In this document: in pieces, positions 35,231 to 44,962 of the stretch
Layout: every line of letters begins with the position of its first letter
Position numbering within the stretch: the first letter of the stretch is position 1
NCBI GenBank assembly: GCA_018650465.1
Contig: JABIFY010000021.1
Coordinates: 1-51,029, forward strand
Length of the DNA stretch: 51,029 bases
DNA from: Alphaproteobacteria bacterium
GTDB lineage: Bacteria > Pseudomonadota > Alphaproteobacteria > UBA2966
Reading direction: 5' to 3'
Made by a program: the position numbers and the translations under genes
Notes under the pieces: model-generated
Seen by the model: the letters and a program-made list of their open reading frames with translations, nothing else
Told to the model about the DNA's origin: nothing
Databases searched by the model: none

Positions 35231-37225
35231 TCAATCGAGGGGCGCAGTCATTTTTTCCAGCCAGATCCTGTCGGCTGCGTCCAGTTCGGGGCCGACGGTA
35301 TTGAAGACCCGATCATGATAGGCATCCACCCAGGCCCGCTCCGGCCTGGTCAGCATTTCCACATCAATCAGGTGGCGGTCCAGGGGCACGACGGTCAGGG
35401 TTTCAAATTCCAGAAACTTGCGCTCGTCCGTGCTTCGCTCACTGGCATGCACTGTCAACAAATTTTCAATCCGGATACCGTATTTGCCCGTGATATACAG
35501 ACCAGGTTCGTTCGAGACAATCATGCCAGGCTTGAAGGTGCCCGGAAAGTTTGGCGCAATCCTGTGCGGGCCTTCATGCACGCCAAGGTATGACCCCACA
35601 CCGTGGCCGGTACCGTGATCATAATCCAGGCCTTCGCGCCAAAGAAATTGGCGGGCCATGGCATCCAGTTGACCGCCCGTCGCCTTGTCGGGAAAGACCG
35701 CGCAGGCAATGGCGATATGTCCCTGCAGCACCAGGGTGAAGTGTCGTTTCATCTCAGGCGTCGGGGTACCGATGGCAACCGTGCGGGTGATGTCGGTGGT
35801 GCCATCCAGATACTGCCCGCCACTGTCGACCAGATACATCGAACCCTGGGCCAGGAAACGTTCACTCTCGTAGCTGGCCCGGTAGTGCACAATGGCACCA
35901 TTGTCGTCAGCCCCGGATATGGTATCAAAACTGATGCCCCGGTTCAGGCCGATTTCGCAACGATATCCGTTCAGAACATCAATGGCTTCCATTTCGCCGA
36001 CGTCGCGTGTGGCCGTTGTCTCATCTAACCAGCGCAGAAACCGGCACATGGCGATGGCGTCACGTTCGTGGGCCCGGCGTGTGCCATCCAGCTCAACCTT
36101 GTTCTTGCAGGCCCTGGGCATCACGGTCGGGTCCGCGCCGGCAACGATATTCGCGCCACCTGCTTCCAGGGTACGGCGGATGTGATCCGTTGAGGTCGAG
36201 CGGTCAAGCAGGACTTTGCGGTTGGTAACACCCAGCGCCTTTAAACCTTCATCAAGCTTGTCAACATTGTGCACCGTAACCCGGTTGCCCAGGTGACGTT
36301 CCAGATCAGGCGTAAACTTTTGCCGATCAACATAAAAATCGGCCTGGCCGTCTTTGTGCAGGACAGCAAAACTTTGGATCAGGGGTGTGTTGGAAACGTC
36401 ACCGCCGCGCACATTCAGGGCCCAGGCCACAGCTTCCATCTGGTTCAAGACGGCAGCATCCGCACCCGCCTCGGCGATTAAATCACCAAGCGATGCCAGT
36501 TTGTCGTCGACACTTTGGCCGCTATATTCCAGGGGATGCGGCACGACAGGCGCGAAAGGCGGCAAGGGCTGATCGGTCCAGACCCCATCCAGTGGATTAT
36601 CACTTAACGCCACCAGTTCAATACCACTGCCGTCCAGGATTTTGCACATGCTGTCGATCTGGGCCACATTATGCAGATCAGGATCATAGCCGATACGGTC
36701 GCCCTTTTCCCCTGCATCCAGCAGCCAGTTCACAAGGGGGGGTTCCATAAAATGGCGCACCTCCACTTCGCTGTCTTCAAATTGAAGTCCCGCCTGCAAG
36801 GTATAGCGCCCATCCACGAACAGTATTGTTCTGCCCTTGAACATCAAGGCAGTCCCGGCAGAACCGGCAAATCCGGTCAGCCAATGCAGGCGTTGCGCGC
36901 GACTGGCAATATATTCCCCTTGATGGGCGTCTGCTTGTGGCACCAGAAAACCCTGCACATTTTTTTCGGTCAAAGCATTTGCCAGAGCCGTCAGACGTGC
37001 CGGCGCGTAGTCCGCAACATCCACTTGGGCAGCCTGCCGGGCAGCAACAAGCCTTTGACGCAAATCGTCACTGGCACCCGGTGCGGTAAGCGCGACCCAG
37101 GCATCCGGGTCAGGTCCTTCAGGTGTCGCGCCAAGCCGTTGAAAAACAATTTTTAAAGCGGTTGCCCCGCCTTCAATGCCTGCTTCTTCAGCGATCTTTG
37201 ATAGCTGTTGTTCCGTTGTCGTCAT
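35231..37225 (-). CDS. Aminopeptidase P family protein (M24B)
   Basis: A 664-residue cytoplasmic metallopeptidase of the three-domain Xaa-Pro aminopeptidase type. Two creatinase-like N-terminal domains precede the pita-bread domain. The dimetal ligands are visible: two Asp in YLVDSGGQYLDGTTDITR, His in YDHGTGHGVGSYLGVHEGPHRI, and Glu in VSNEPGLYI and YGIRIENL. It removes N-terminal residues before proline. An N-terminal addition of about 50 residues precedes the usual start, and the ATG at 37225 could be the true one or could be long. It lies 40 bases upstream of the dehydratase gene on the same strand. Confidence 0.9.
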   Translation of the reverse strand: MTTTEQQLSKIAEEAGIEGGATALKIVFQRLGATPEGPDPDAWVALTAPGASDDLRQRLVAARQAAQVDVADYAPARLTALANALTEKNVQGFLVPQADAHQGEYIASRAQRLHWLTGFAGSAGTALMFKGRTILFVDGRYTLQAGLQFEDSEVEVRHFMEPPLVNWLLDAGEKGDRIGYDPDLHNVAQIDSMCKILDGSGIELVALSDNPLDGVWTDQPLPPFAPVVPHPLEYSGQSVDDKLASLGDLIAEAGADAAVLNQMEAVAWALNVRGGDVSNTPLIQSFAVLHKDGQADFYVDRQKFTPDLERHLGNRVTVHNVDKLDEGLKALGVTNRKVLLDRSTSTDHIRRTLEAGGANIVAGADPTVMPRACKNKVELDGTRRAHERDAIAMCRFLRWLDETTATRDVGEMEAIDVLNGYRCEIGLNRGISFDTISGADDNGAIVHYRASYESERFLAQGSMYLVDSGGQYLDGTTDITRTVAIGTPTPEMKRHFTLVLQGHIAIACAVFPDKATGGQLDAMARQFLWREGLDYDHGTGHGVGSYLGVHEGPHRIAPNFPGTFKPGMIVSNEPGLYITGKYGIRIENLLTVHASERSTDERKFLEFETLTVVPLDRHLIDVEMLTRPERAWVDAYHDRVFNTVGPELDAADRIWLEKMTAPLD

Positions 37226-37298
37226 AAATGCGGGTTCCTGCCTTTTTCAGATCAGGATTACAGAACAATTCAACGCTGCGGTCCAGCATGATAAATAT

Positions 37299-37682
37299 TT
37301 ATTTGATATTGAGGATTCGCCCAACATAGGTCATGTCATCTTCAAGGATGTGACTAATCAACCACTGGCTGAGATAGGCATGGGTTTCGGCAGTCAAGTC
37401 TTCAATATTGTGGACGGACCCGGCAAACTTTTCTTGCATTGCGCTCAACCAGTCGACAAATTTCTGGTGACCTAGTTTATGGGCCGGAAGGCCACTGAAA
37501 TGGGCAGCAGACAATAATCGCTCCTCATCAAAGAAATGTTCTTCGACATAGGTTTTCAAAAATTCAATTGCTTCGTCAAAATCCTCACAGCTTGGCAAGG
37601 CATTAATCATATTGATCAAATCCTTGTGTTGCTTGTCCAGCGAGGCAACACCAACGCTATAGCTGTCTTTCCATTCCAACAT
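37299..37682 (-). CDS. Bacteriohemerythrin
   Basis: This 127-residue single-domain hemerythrin has all seven di-iron ligands: H19, H49, E53, H68, H72, H111 and D116, with the sequence contexts DKQHKDL, EEHFFDEE, HKLGHQ and HILEDD. It should bind oxygen reversibly and act as an oxygen store, sensor or donor to oxygenases. It is a single gene. Oxygen delivery to the monooxygenase-reductase would be a pleasing link but is speculation. Confidence 0.93.
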   Translation of the reverse strand: MLEWKDSYSVGVASLDKQHKDLINMINALPSCEDFDEAIEFLKTYVEEHFFDEERLLSAAHFSGLPAHKLGHQKFVDWLSAMQEKFAGSVHNIEDLTAETHAYLSQWLISHILEDDMTYVGRILNIK

Positions 37683-37852
37683 CTTTACTTAAGTCCTACC
37701 ATGGAGCCCCCGGCGCCAAATTCCGGCGGACATTACCCATGCCAATGAATTAACACAATTTATTATAGCATAATCTGAGGTCCTGTGACGACATGTCACA
37801 GAACAACCTTGATCACAGACGGCCAGGAATGACCAGGCCGGGAAGATCAAAG

Positions 37853-38590
37853 TCAGCGACGACGCCGACCGCTGCGTCCCATACGGTCATCAAGATTGGT
37901 TTTGCCTTGACCAATCGTTGCCCGCATGGCTTTTTCAGCACCCCGTTTATCGCCTGCGCGAATGCGATCCAGAACTTCTTTGTGGGCTGGCAATCCCATG
38001 CCCAAAGGCACATCAACTTCACTTTGCAACTGGAATGTCAGCGCCAGAATGGTGACGACAATTGAACTCATTCGGTCGATGAACTGGTTGTGGCAGGACG
38101 CTAACACGGCCAGGTGAAAATCCCTGTCAGCTTCGTAAAAGCCCTGAACGTTTTTCTGGTTTTCTTCCATCCGGACGTAAGCATCATCTATTTTATCGAT
38201 GTCTTCGCTGCTGGCGCGATCCGCCGCAAAGCGCGCTGCCACAGGCTCTATAACCTCTCGCATCTCCATCAAATCGTCGATCAGTGGCTCACCGATGCTT
38301 TCCGGTGATAACCATGACAGGACATCCGGGTCCAGCAGATCCCATTCTTCACGCGGACGAACAAATGTGCCCGCCCGCTGGCGAGCCTCAATCAATCCCT
38401 TGGAGGCCAGTACCTTCAGCGCCTCACGTGTTGCCGTGCGGCTGGCTTCAAACCTGGCTGTCAGTTCGGCATCTGCTGGCAAGCGATCAGCAGGCTTCAG
38501 ACGACCGGAACCGATCTCTTCGCCAAGTTCATGAACGATACGGCCATGGATGCCGGTACGGGGATAACTTCTGATTGATGAATTTGCCAT
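37853..38590 (-). CDS. FadR/GntR-family transcriptional regulator 1
   Basis: The 245-residue protein has an N-terminal winged helix-turn-helix (GRLKPADRLPADAELTARFEASRTATREALKVLASKGLIEARQRAGTFV) and a C-terminal FCD ligand-binding domain (REVIEPVAARFAADRA, FHLAVLASCHNQF, HKEVLDRIRAGD). It probably senses a sugar acid or its 2-keto-3-deoxy product and represses the surrounding catabolic genes. It is a close paralogue of the regulator at 46760-47554 by whole-length sequence. It is downstream of kdgK and eda but 108 bases apart from eda, so it may have its own promoter. Confidence 0.92.
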   Translation of the reverse strand: MANSSIRSYPRTGIHGRIVHELGEEIGSGRLKPADRLPADAELTARFEASRTATREALKVLASKGLIEARQRAGTFVRPREEWDLLDPDVLSWLSPESIGEPLIDDLMEMREVIEPVAARFAADRASSEDIDKIDDAYVRMEENQKNVQGFYEADRDFHLAVLASCHNQFIDRMSSIVVTILALTFQLQSEVDVPLGMGLPAHKEVLDRIRAGDKRGAEKAMRATIGQGKTNLDDRMGRSGRRRR

Positions 38591-38698
38591 AACCCGATTG
38601 CATAACTGGAAATTGAAAAAATTACGACTTAAAAGTCCTATTTTTTATATCAAATGTCCAGCGGCCTATTCAGGAGATCGCTTGGTCCGGATATATTT

Positions 38699-39328
38699 TC
38701 ACGCTGCTTTTTGCACTGCAGCGGTGGCCAGTTCGGTAATATGCTGCCAGTTTTTTGCCAAAATATCCTGCTTTGGTGCAACCCAGGAACCACCGATTGT
38801 CATAACATTATCCAGGCCCAGATAGTCCAGCATGTTGTCAGGCCCAATGCCCCCGGTCGGGCAAAAGCGCACTTGTGGGAAGGGACCGGCCAGGGCTTTC
38901 AACATGGCCGTACCACCAACGGCTTCTGCCGGGAACAGTTTCAGGATGGACAGGTCGTGTTCCAGCGCCCGCATGACATCACTGGGACTAGCGACACCAG
39001 GCAAGTATGGCAGCTCAAACCCTGCGGCTTTGGTCGCCAGTTCCGACGTACAGCCAGGACTGACAGCAAAAGTCGCCCCGGCATTGATGGATTGTTCCAT
39101 TTCAAGGGTCGACGTCACCGTACCGACACCGACCATGGCTTGTGGCACCTGGCTTGCGATGGCTTCAATCGCCGCCAGGGCGACCGGCGTGCGCAAGGTA
39201 ATCTCCAGCACAGGCAATCCCCCTTCCACCAAAGCCGTGGCCAGGGGAACCGCATCAGCCAGTTCGTCGATCACCAAAACCGGAATGACAGGGGCCAGGT
39301 TCAGCAGTTCTTCAATGGTGTGTATCAT
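38699..39328 (-). CDS. eda: 2-dehydro-3-deoxy-phosphogluconate aldolase (KDPG aldolase)
   Basis: This class I aldolase (209 residues) cleaves KDPG, or the galactose epimer, to pyruvate and glyceraldehyde 3-phosphate. E42 in LEITLRT and Schiff-base Lys K130 in LKLFPAE are the catalytic pair, with VGVGTV, SPGCT, CPTGGI and IGGSW for phosphate binding. It starts 21 bases after kdgK, so the two form an operon. It supplies the last step of the sugar acid pathway in this cluster. Confidence 0.95.
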   Translation of the reverse strand: MIHTIEELLNLAPVIPVLVIDELADAVPLATALVEGGLPVLEITLRTPVALAAIEAIASQVPQAMVGVGTVTSTLEMEQSINAGATFAVSPGCTSELATKAAGFELPYLPGVASPSDVMRALEHDLSILKLFPAEAVGGTAMLKALAGPFPQVRFCPTGGIGPDNMLDYLGLDNVMTIGGSWVAPKQDILAKNWQHITELATAAVQKAA

Positions 39329-39349
39329 GATAATTCCAATATTCTCAGA

Positions 39350-40327
39350 TTACGCCGGAGTTTTGCCAGCAGTAGCAAACCTGACAGGCATGGCACTCTT
39401 TATCGGCATGGCACTCTGGGGAATTATGGCTCCTCGTACGCCAATGACCGCCGCCGCCAACCGATGGCCCTGTGACGCAGCGGCTACCGGGTCTCTACCG
39501 TCCAGGCGGGCTTTGATATAACCGGCATTAAACGAATCGCCCGCAGCCGTTGTATCAACAGGCTTGATTTCTTGAGCTACCGGCACCAGGCCGCGTGTTT
39601 CACTTGTCGCACCTGTCCCACGCGTAGCAAACAATGCGCCTTTGGGCCCCTGTTTGACAACAACTTCATCGACCCCTGCGGTCAAATAAAGATCGGCCAC
39701 CAAATGTGCATCAAGGGCAGGGTCCTGGCGTAAATCCTGTTCGTCATCCAGGGTTGGCAGGGCAAGAGAAAGCGTCGGCAGGAAGCTTTCAAAAATCTCG
39801 CGCGCGCATTGTCGATCCGGCCAACCGCGGGGCCGAAAATTTCCATCGAATATGACATGTCCGCCAGCCGCCCGAACAGCCAGCGCTGCCCTGCGCAAAT
39901 TTGAGCGTCCCTGATCAGACAAGATCGACAGGGTGATACCAGAAAAATACAGGCCATCAAAACCAGCCAGGGTATCCGCCAGTTTGGCTCCTTCGTCACC
40001 ATCGAATACTTCTCGCGCCGGAGCCTGATCACGCCAATAGTGAAAACTTCGCTCGCCGGCATCGTCTGTATTGATCATGTAAAGGCCGGGTACGCGGTCG
40101 GCACGACGAGAAACCAGTTCAATTCCGACAGCTTCCGATTTCCAGGCATCCAGCATTTCAGTGCTGTAGGGGTCTTGACCCAGGGCCGTGACATATTCAA
40201 CAGGCAAACCCAGACGGGAAAGATAAACCGCCGTATTCAAGGTGTCGCCGCCAAAGGACTTCAGTGCAGATCCGTCGGGCAGAACGGAAATCTCGATCAT
40301 GCACTCTCCGATCGATGCAAACTTCAT
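39350..40327 (-). CDS. kdgK: 2-keto-3-deoxygluconate kinase (PfkB family)
   Basis: The protein has 325 residues and is a ribokinase/PfkB-type sugar kinase. The N-terminus IGECMIEIS and [16 protein letters not shown] holds the substrate loop, and the C-terminal signature [14 protein letters not shown] gives the catalytic Asp with the anion hole G-A-G-D. It would phosphorylate 2-keto-3-deoxygluconate (or galactonate) for the adjacent KDPG aldolase. The last residues after about 300 are a little long and Ala/Met-rich. It is the first gene of the unit, beyond a strong terminator at 40361-40425. Confidence 0.9.
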   Translation of the reverse strand: MKFASIGECMIEISVLPDGSALKSFGGDTLNTAVYLSRLGLPVEYVTALGQDPYSTEMLDAWKSEAVGIELVSRRADRVPGLYMINTDDAGERSFHYWRDQAPAREVFDGDEGAKLADTLAGFDGLYFSGITLSILSDQGRSNLRRAALAVRAAGGHVIFDGNFRPRGWPDRQCAREIFESFLPTLSLALPTLDDEQDLRQDPALDAHLVADLYLTAGVDEVVVKQGPKGALFATRGTGATSETRGLVPVAQEIKPVDTTAAGDSFNAGYIKARLDGRDPVAAASQGHRLAAAVIGVRGAIIPQSAMPIKSAMPVRFATAGKTPA

Positions 40328-40360
40328 GACTTGTCCGCCTTGTCTGGATCCCTGCTACAC

Positions 40361-40425
40361 AAAAAAGTGCGGCGGCATGTTGAACGTGGTGGACCCCCCC
40401 AACCACATTCAACACCGCCGCCGCC
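40361..40425 (-). terminator. Rho-independent terminator of the Gfo/Idh operon
   Basis: A long imperfect stem (left arm 40370-40393, right arm 40403-40425, a two-base bulge) begins with GCGGCGG and closes on a loop of C residues. On the minus strand it is followed by six T residues (A at 40362-40367 on the plus strand). It separates the Gfo/Idh-isomerase unit from kdgK. Confidence 0.85.
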
Positions 40426-40508
40426 CGGTCGCAGCCGCCGCAGCGACCGTATGGTTAGTCTTGCCTTATCCTTGAGAAATTATCCAAAGGAATGAAAATC
40501 TTGCAAGA

Positions 40509-41684
40509 CTATAACGTGACTTTCGTTGGAACCCAAGAACCTCCTTTGGCACTGGATTCAACAGCTGCTTCGATAAACTTCACGCCGCGCACGCCATCCA
40601 TTACAGTTGGAAAGTCCATGGCTTGCGGGTCTGGATCGCGCCCTTCGAGGCGGGCAGTGATGGCTTCGGCCACATCGGAATAGACGTTTGCAAAACCTTC
40701 GAGGTACCCTTCCGGATGCCCCCCCGGCGTACGGGTCACCCGCCCGGCAATTTCACTGGAACCATGACCACCACGGGTAATGGTTCGCGGCGCCTCGCCA
40801 AAGGGTGACCAGTGCAAATGGTTCGGATGTTCCTGCTTCCATTCCAGGCCACCCTTTTCACCGTAGATGCGCAAGGCCAGACCATTTTCATTGCCGGGTG
40901 CAACCTGGCTGCACCACAACATGCCTTTGGCACCACCTTCAAAACGCAGCATCATGTGCGCATTATCGTCCAGTGCCCGTCCTGGCACAAAGGCATCGAG
41001 ATCGGCACAGAGTTCACTAAGTTCGAGGCCGGAAACAAAACTTGCCAGGTTGTAGGCATGGGTGCCGATGTCGCCGACACTGCCTGCCGGACCGGATTGT
41101 TTTGGGTCCGTGCGCCAGTTGGCTTGTTTGTTGTCGCCGCCTTCTTCCTTGATAGTCAGCCAGTCCTGTACATATTCTGCCTGAACAACCCGGATTTTAC
41201 CCAGATCACCGTTCGCTACCATCTCACGGGCCTGGCGCACCATGGGATAGCCTGTGTAGTTGTGGGTCAAACCAAAAATGACACCGGTTTTTTCCGCAAT
41301 GCGGGCAAGTTCCAGGGCATCATCCAGCGTCGTTGTCAGCGGCTTGTCACAGATAACGTGAATACCGGCTTCCATGAAAGCCTTGGCCGGGCCGAAATGC
41401 ACATGGTTAGGTGTAACAATGGAAACGGCGTCAATACCATCTTCACGGGCGGCTTCCGCCGTCGCCATTTCTTCATAGGTCGCGTAGGAGCGATCCGCCG
41501 CGATGTGCAGTTCTGCGGCCGAGGCGGCAGCCCGTTCGGGGTTCGAGGACAAGGCCCCGGCCACCAGTTCATAACGATCGTCAATGCGCGCCGCAATGCG
41601 ATGAACGCCACCAATGAAGGCACCCTGGCCCCCACCAACCATGCCCAGTCGCAAGCGGCGAGATGTCGTTGTTTCGTTTGCCAT
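40509..41684 (-). CDS. Gfo/Idh/MocA-family oxidoreductase
   Basis: This NAD(P)-dependent sugar dehydrogenase (391 residues) has an N-terminal Rossmann loop GMVGGGQGAFIGGVHR, VSIVTPNHVHFGPA, CDKPLTTT with the catalytic Lys and the expected GDIGTHAYNL His. It may oxidise an aldose, an inositol-like or a keto-sugar substrate. It follows the isomerase/epimerase gene by 14 bases, so the two form a pair. Such pairs are known in the handling of 3-keto-sugars and inositols. Here it may instead be the first oxidation of the lactone route. Confidence 0.88.
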   Translation of the reverse strand: MANETTTSRRLRLGMVGGGQGAFIGGVHRIAARIDDRYELVAGALSSNPERAAASAAELHIAADRSYATYEEMATAEAAREDGIDAVSIVTPNHVHFGPAKAFMEAGIHVICDKPLTTTLDDALELARIAEKTGVIFGLTHNYTGYPMVRQAREMVANGDLGKIRVVQAEYVQDWLTIKEEGGDNKQANWRTDPKQSGPAGSVGDIGTHAYNLASFVSGLELSELCADLDAFVPGRALDDNAHMMLRFEGGAKGMLWCSQVAPGNENGLALRIYGEKGGLEWKQEHPNHLHWSPFGEAPRTITRGGHGSSEIAGRVTRTPGGHPEGYLEGFANVYSDVAEAITARLEGRDPDPQAMDFPTVMDGVRGVKFIEAAVESSAKGGSWVPTKVTL

Positions 41685-41698
41685 CGTTCCGCTCCGCC

Positions 41699-42757
41699 TT
41701 AATCCGTGATACCGAGCATGCGCTTGTTGGCCGCTTCATCCGCGCCACCATCCGCAAAGTCATCAAAGGCTCGCTCAGTCACACGAATGATGTTGTTCTT
41801 GACGAACTCAGCGCCTTCACGGGCACCATCTTCCGGATGCTTGAGGCAGCATTCCCATTCCACAACTGCCCAGCCATCAAAGTCATTGGCGGCCATCTTC
41901 GAGAAAATACCGACAAAATCGACCTGGCCATCACCCAGCGAGCGAAAACGGGCGGCCCGATCTGTCCACGACTGATAACCGCTGTAAACGCCCTGACGAC
42001 CGGTCGGGTTGAACTCGGCGTCTTTGACGTGGAACATCTTGATGCGGTCTTCATAGATGTCGATGAAGTCGAGGTAATCCAGCTGCTGCAAAAGAAAGTG
42101 GCTGGGATCATAGAGAATGTTGGCACGTGGGTGATTGTTAACCCGTTCGAGGAACATCTCGAACGTCACACCATCATGCAGGTCCTCGCCCGGATGAATT
42201 TCATAACAGACGTTAACACCGGCCTCGTCGAAAGCGTTTAGAATTGGTGTCCAGCGCTTGGCCAGTTCATCAAAGGCTGTTTCCACCAAACCTTCAGGCC
42301 GCTGAGGCCAGGGATAGATGAACGGCCAGGCAAGCGCACCGGAAAAAGTAGCGTGATCTGTCAAACCCAAATTTTGGGAGGCTTTGGCCGCCAACATCAT
42401 CTGGTTGACCGCCCATTCCTGGCGGGCCTTTGGATTGCCCTGAACTTCAGGCGCAGCAAAGCCGTCAAAGGCTTCGTCATAAGCCGGGTGAACGGCGACC
42501 AGTTGACCCTGCAAGTGGGTCGATAACTCGGTCAATTCCAGGCCGTGGCTGGCCAGTGTGCCTTTGACTTCATCGCAGTAGGTCTTGCTTGTCGCAGCCT
42601 TGGCGAGATCAAACAGGCGTCCATCCCAGGACGGCATCTGAATGCCTTTATAACCGATGGACGATGCCCATTCGGCAATTGCATCAAGACTGTTAAATGG
42701 CGCGTCATCACCGGCGAATTGCGCCAGAAAAAGTGCTGGTCCCTTAATCGTTTTCAT
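41699..42757 (-). CDS. Sugar phosphate isomerase/epimerase family protein (xylose isomerase-like TIM barrel)
   Basis: This 352-residue AP endonuclease family 2-type barrel has metal-binding residues in YEIHPGEDLHDG, YDPSHFLLQQLDYLDF, FHVKDAEF and VEWECC. It interconverts or epimerises a sugar or keto-sugar with a divalent cation. Such proteins are commonly paired with Gfo/Idh dehydrogenases, and here the two are adjacent. It is divergent from the dehydratase gene, with a 292-base region in common. Confidence 0.87.
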   Translation of the reverse strand: MKTIKGPALFLAQFAGDDAPFNSLDAIAEWASSIGYKGIQMPSWDGRLFDLAKAATSKTYCDEVKGTLASHGLELTELSTHLQGQLVAVHPAYDEAFDGFAAPEVQGNPKARQEWAVNQMMLAAKASQNLGLTDHATFSGALAWPFIYPWPQRPEGLVETAFDELAKRWTPILNAFDEAGVNVCYEIHPGEDLHDGVTFEMFLERVNNHPRANILYDPSHFLLQQLDYLDFIDIYEDRIKMFHVKDAEFNPTGRQGVYSGYQSWTDRAARFRSLGDGQVDFVGIFSKMAANDFDGWAVVEWECCLKHPEDGAREGAEFVKNNIIRVTERAFDDFADGGADEAANKRMLGITD

Positions 42758-43049
42758 CTTGCCCGTCCCTCCCGGCGGTTTTCGTCAGAATTCAGCTCTG
42801 GAATTCAACTCTCCTGGCTTGCGGTCTGTTTGGCGGAACAGCGCAGGAGACTTTTCGACGAATGCTGTTTTCAATTAATATGTTTAAAAAATACTATTTA
42901 TTTCCTTGCCTGTCACTAAAAAAATCATATTATATAAAAAAATATTTCACATTCCCAAAGAATGGAAAATTTGCCCTGCAATCTTCCAGATCCTTTGGAA
43001 ACGTGAAAATGCCAAAATATCAACAAGTTAGACCTTAGAGGCGAATGAC
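42758..43049. other. Divergent promoter region of the sugar acid genes
   Basis: The AT-rich central part (42880-42950) should carry promoters for the isomerase and dehydratase genes. Two weak dyads TTCC-N8-GGAA (42952-42967) and TTCC-N9-GGAA (42984-43000) lie toward the dehydratase gene. They could be regulator sites, but the match is too short to claim. GAGG before the ATG at 43050 is a fair ribosome-binding site. Confidence 0.4.
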
Positions 43050-44774
43050 ATGACAGATGAAACAAAAAAGTGGCGCAGTGCAGCCTGGTTTGGTCCCGCA
43101 GACCGAGATGGTTTTATTCACCGCAGCTGGATGCGTAATCAGGGTCATCCGTCGCACCTGTTTGATGGTCGCCCGGTGATCGGCATCTGCAATACCTGGT
43201 CCGATCTAACGCCTTGTAACGGACACTTCCGTGACCTGGCGGATCATGTCAAACGTGGCATTTATGAAGCTGGTGGTTTCCCGGTTGAGTTTCCTGTTCT
43301 GTCTCTGGGCGAAACCCTGATGCGTCCCACCACCATGATGTACCGAAATCTTGCATCTATGGATGTAGAAGAATCCATACGGGCCAACCCGATGGATGGC
43401 GTCATTCTGCTGGTGGGCTGCGACAAGACAACCCCTGCCCTGTTGATGGGCGCGGCCAGTTGTGATCTGCCAACCCTGGCCGTATCCGGTGGCCCTATGT
43501 TGAACGGTAAATATCGTGGCGAAGATATCGGCTCTGGCACTTCGGTCTGGGAATTTTCCGAAGCTGTACGCGCCGGTGAAATGAGCCTGCAATCTTTCAT
43601 GGAAGCTGAAGCCGGCATGTCCCGTTCCATTGGTCACTGCATGACTATGGGCACAGCCTCAACCATGGCCTCCATGGTAGAAGCGCTGGGCATGGGCCTG
43701 CCACAAAATGCCGCCACCCCGGCAGCTGATTCGCGACGCAATGTGCTGGCCCATATGGCCGGTCGGCGGATCGTCGATATGGTCAAGGAAGACCTGCGCA
43801 TGTCGCAAATCCTGACCAAGGACGCTTTTGAAAATGCCATTATGGTCAACGGTGCCATTGGTGGTTCGACAAATGCCGTGGTGCATTTGTTGGCCCTGGC
43901 CGGTCGCATGGGCATTGACCTGACACTTGACGACTGGGATCGCCTGGGTCGTGACATTCCGACCTTGTTGAACCTGCGACCATCCGGCAAATATCTGATG
44001 GAAGACTTCTTCTATGCCGGTGGCTTGCCTGCCCTGATCAAATCCCTGGGCGACCGTCTGCATACCGATGCCATGACCGTGAACGGCAGGTCCATCGGTG
44101 AAAATGTTGCCGATGCCGAATGCTTTAACGATGACGTTATTCTGCCACTGGACAAACCTTTGGCCGAAAATGGCGGCATCGCTGTAGTGCGCGGCAACCT
44201 GGCCCCATTGGGTGCCGTGATTAAACCATCCGCCGCTACGGAGGCGCTGATGACGCACCGGGGTCGCGCTGTGGTGTTCGAAGACATTGATGATTACAAG
44301 GCCCGTATCGACACACCTGATCTGGATATCAATCCGGATGATGTCATGGTGCTGAAAAATTGTGGCCCGCGCGGCTATCCTGGCTTTCCGGAAGTCGGCA
44401 ACATGGCCCTGCCGCCTAAAATCCTTGAGCAAGGCATTACCGATATGGTGCGCATTTCTGATGCCCGCATGAGCGGTACAGCCTATGGCACTGTTGTATT
44501 ACACACAGCCCCTGAAGCCGCCGCCGGTGGCACTCTGGCCCTGGTGCAAAATGGTGACATGATCGAACTGGACGTACCCAATCGCCGTCTGCATCTGGAT
44601 GTCCCGGACGACGAACTTGAGGCCCGTAAAGCCAAATGGTCCCCACCCGAGCCGGAATATGACCGGGGTTATTACAGCCTTTATCGGGACCGGGTGAACC
44701 AGGCCGACCAGGGCGCTGACTTTGACTTCCTGATCGGTAGTAGTGGTGCCAAAGTTCCAAAGGATTCTCACTGA
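43050..44774 (+). CDS. IlvD/Edd-family sugar acid dehydratase (L-arabinonate dehydratase type)
   Basis: This 574-residue protein dehydrates an aldonic acid to a 2-keto-3-deoxy acid. It matches L-arabinonate/D-galactonate-type dehydratases: SWMRNQG, GICNTWSDLTPCNGHF (C56), LVGCDKTTPALL (C124, K126) and GHCMTMGTAST (C197). C56, C124 and C197 would hold the 2Fe-2S cluster. The offset of three against the Rhizobium arabinonate enzyme numbering I remember (59/127/200) supports this branch. It is divergent from the isomerase gene and starts the plus-strand unit with the lactonase gene. Confidence 0.9.
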   Translation: MTDETKKWRSAAWFGPADRDGFIHRSWMRNQGHPSHLFDGRPVIGICNTWSDLTPCNGHFRDLADHVKRGIYEAGGFPVEFPVLSLGETLMRPTTMMYRNLASMDVEESIRANPMDGVILLVGCDKTTPALLMGAASCDLPTLAVSGGPMLNGKYRGEDIGSGTSVWEFSEAVRAGEMSLQSFMEAEAGMSRSIGHCMTMGTASTMASMVEALGMGLPQNAATPAADSRRNVLAHMAGRRIVDMVKEDLRMSQILTKDAFENAIMVNGAIGGSTNAVVHLLALAGRMGIDLTLDDWDRLGRDIPTLLNLRPSGKYLMEDFFYAGGLPALIKSLGDRLHTDAMTVNGRSIGENVADAECFNDDVILPLDKPLAENGGIAVVRGNLAPLGAVIKPSAATEALMTHRGRAVVFEDIDDYKARIDTPDLDINPDDVMVLKNCGPRGYPGFPEVGNMALPPKILEQGITDMVRISDARMSGTAYGTVVLHTAPEAAAGGTLALVQNGDMIELDVPNRRLHLDVPDDELEARKAKWSPPEPEYDRGYYSLYRDRVNQADQGADFDFLIGSSGAKVPKDSH

Positions 44775-44815
44775 GGCTGAGTGCCAAGCGATGCATGTTT
44801 GAAACTCTCCAGAGA

Positions 44816-44902
44816 CTCCGGGTCAAGCCCGGAGTGACGCTGCAGGAAGATTTGAGCGCCCACACCAATAAACACTCCGTCACTCCGGGCTCCGACCCGG
44901 GG
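44816..44902. repeat. Inverted pair of REP-like palindromes
   Basis: CTCCGGG-TCAAG-CCCGGAG (44816-44834) and CTCCGGG-CTCCGA-CCCGGGG (44883-44902) are in opposite orientation, each with TGAC or GTCA and GTCTCTGG-type flanks. They fill most of the gap between the dehydratase and lactonase genes and resemble the units at 21922 and 24235. Confidence 0.7.
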
Positions 44903-44962
44903 TCTCTGGAGCATTCGATTTGGTCGTCTGAGCAGCGATATTGAAACTGGAAGGGTACAACC

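Noticed and set aside
42952-43000. TTCC-N8/9-GGAA dyads as GntR operators
   Set aside because: Four-base half-sites with unequal spacing are too weak to claim, although the place is right.
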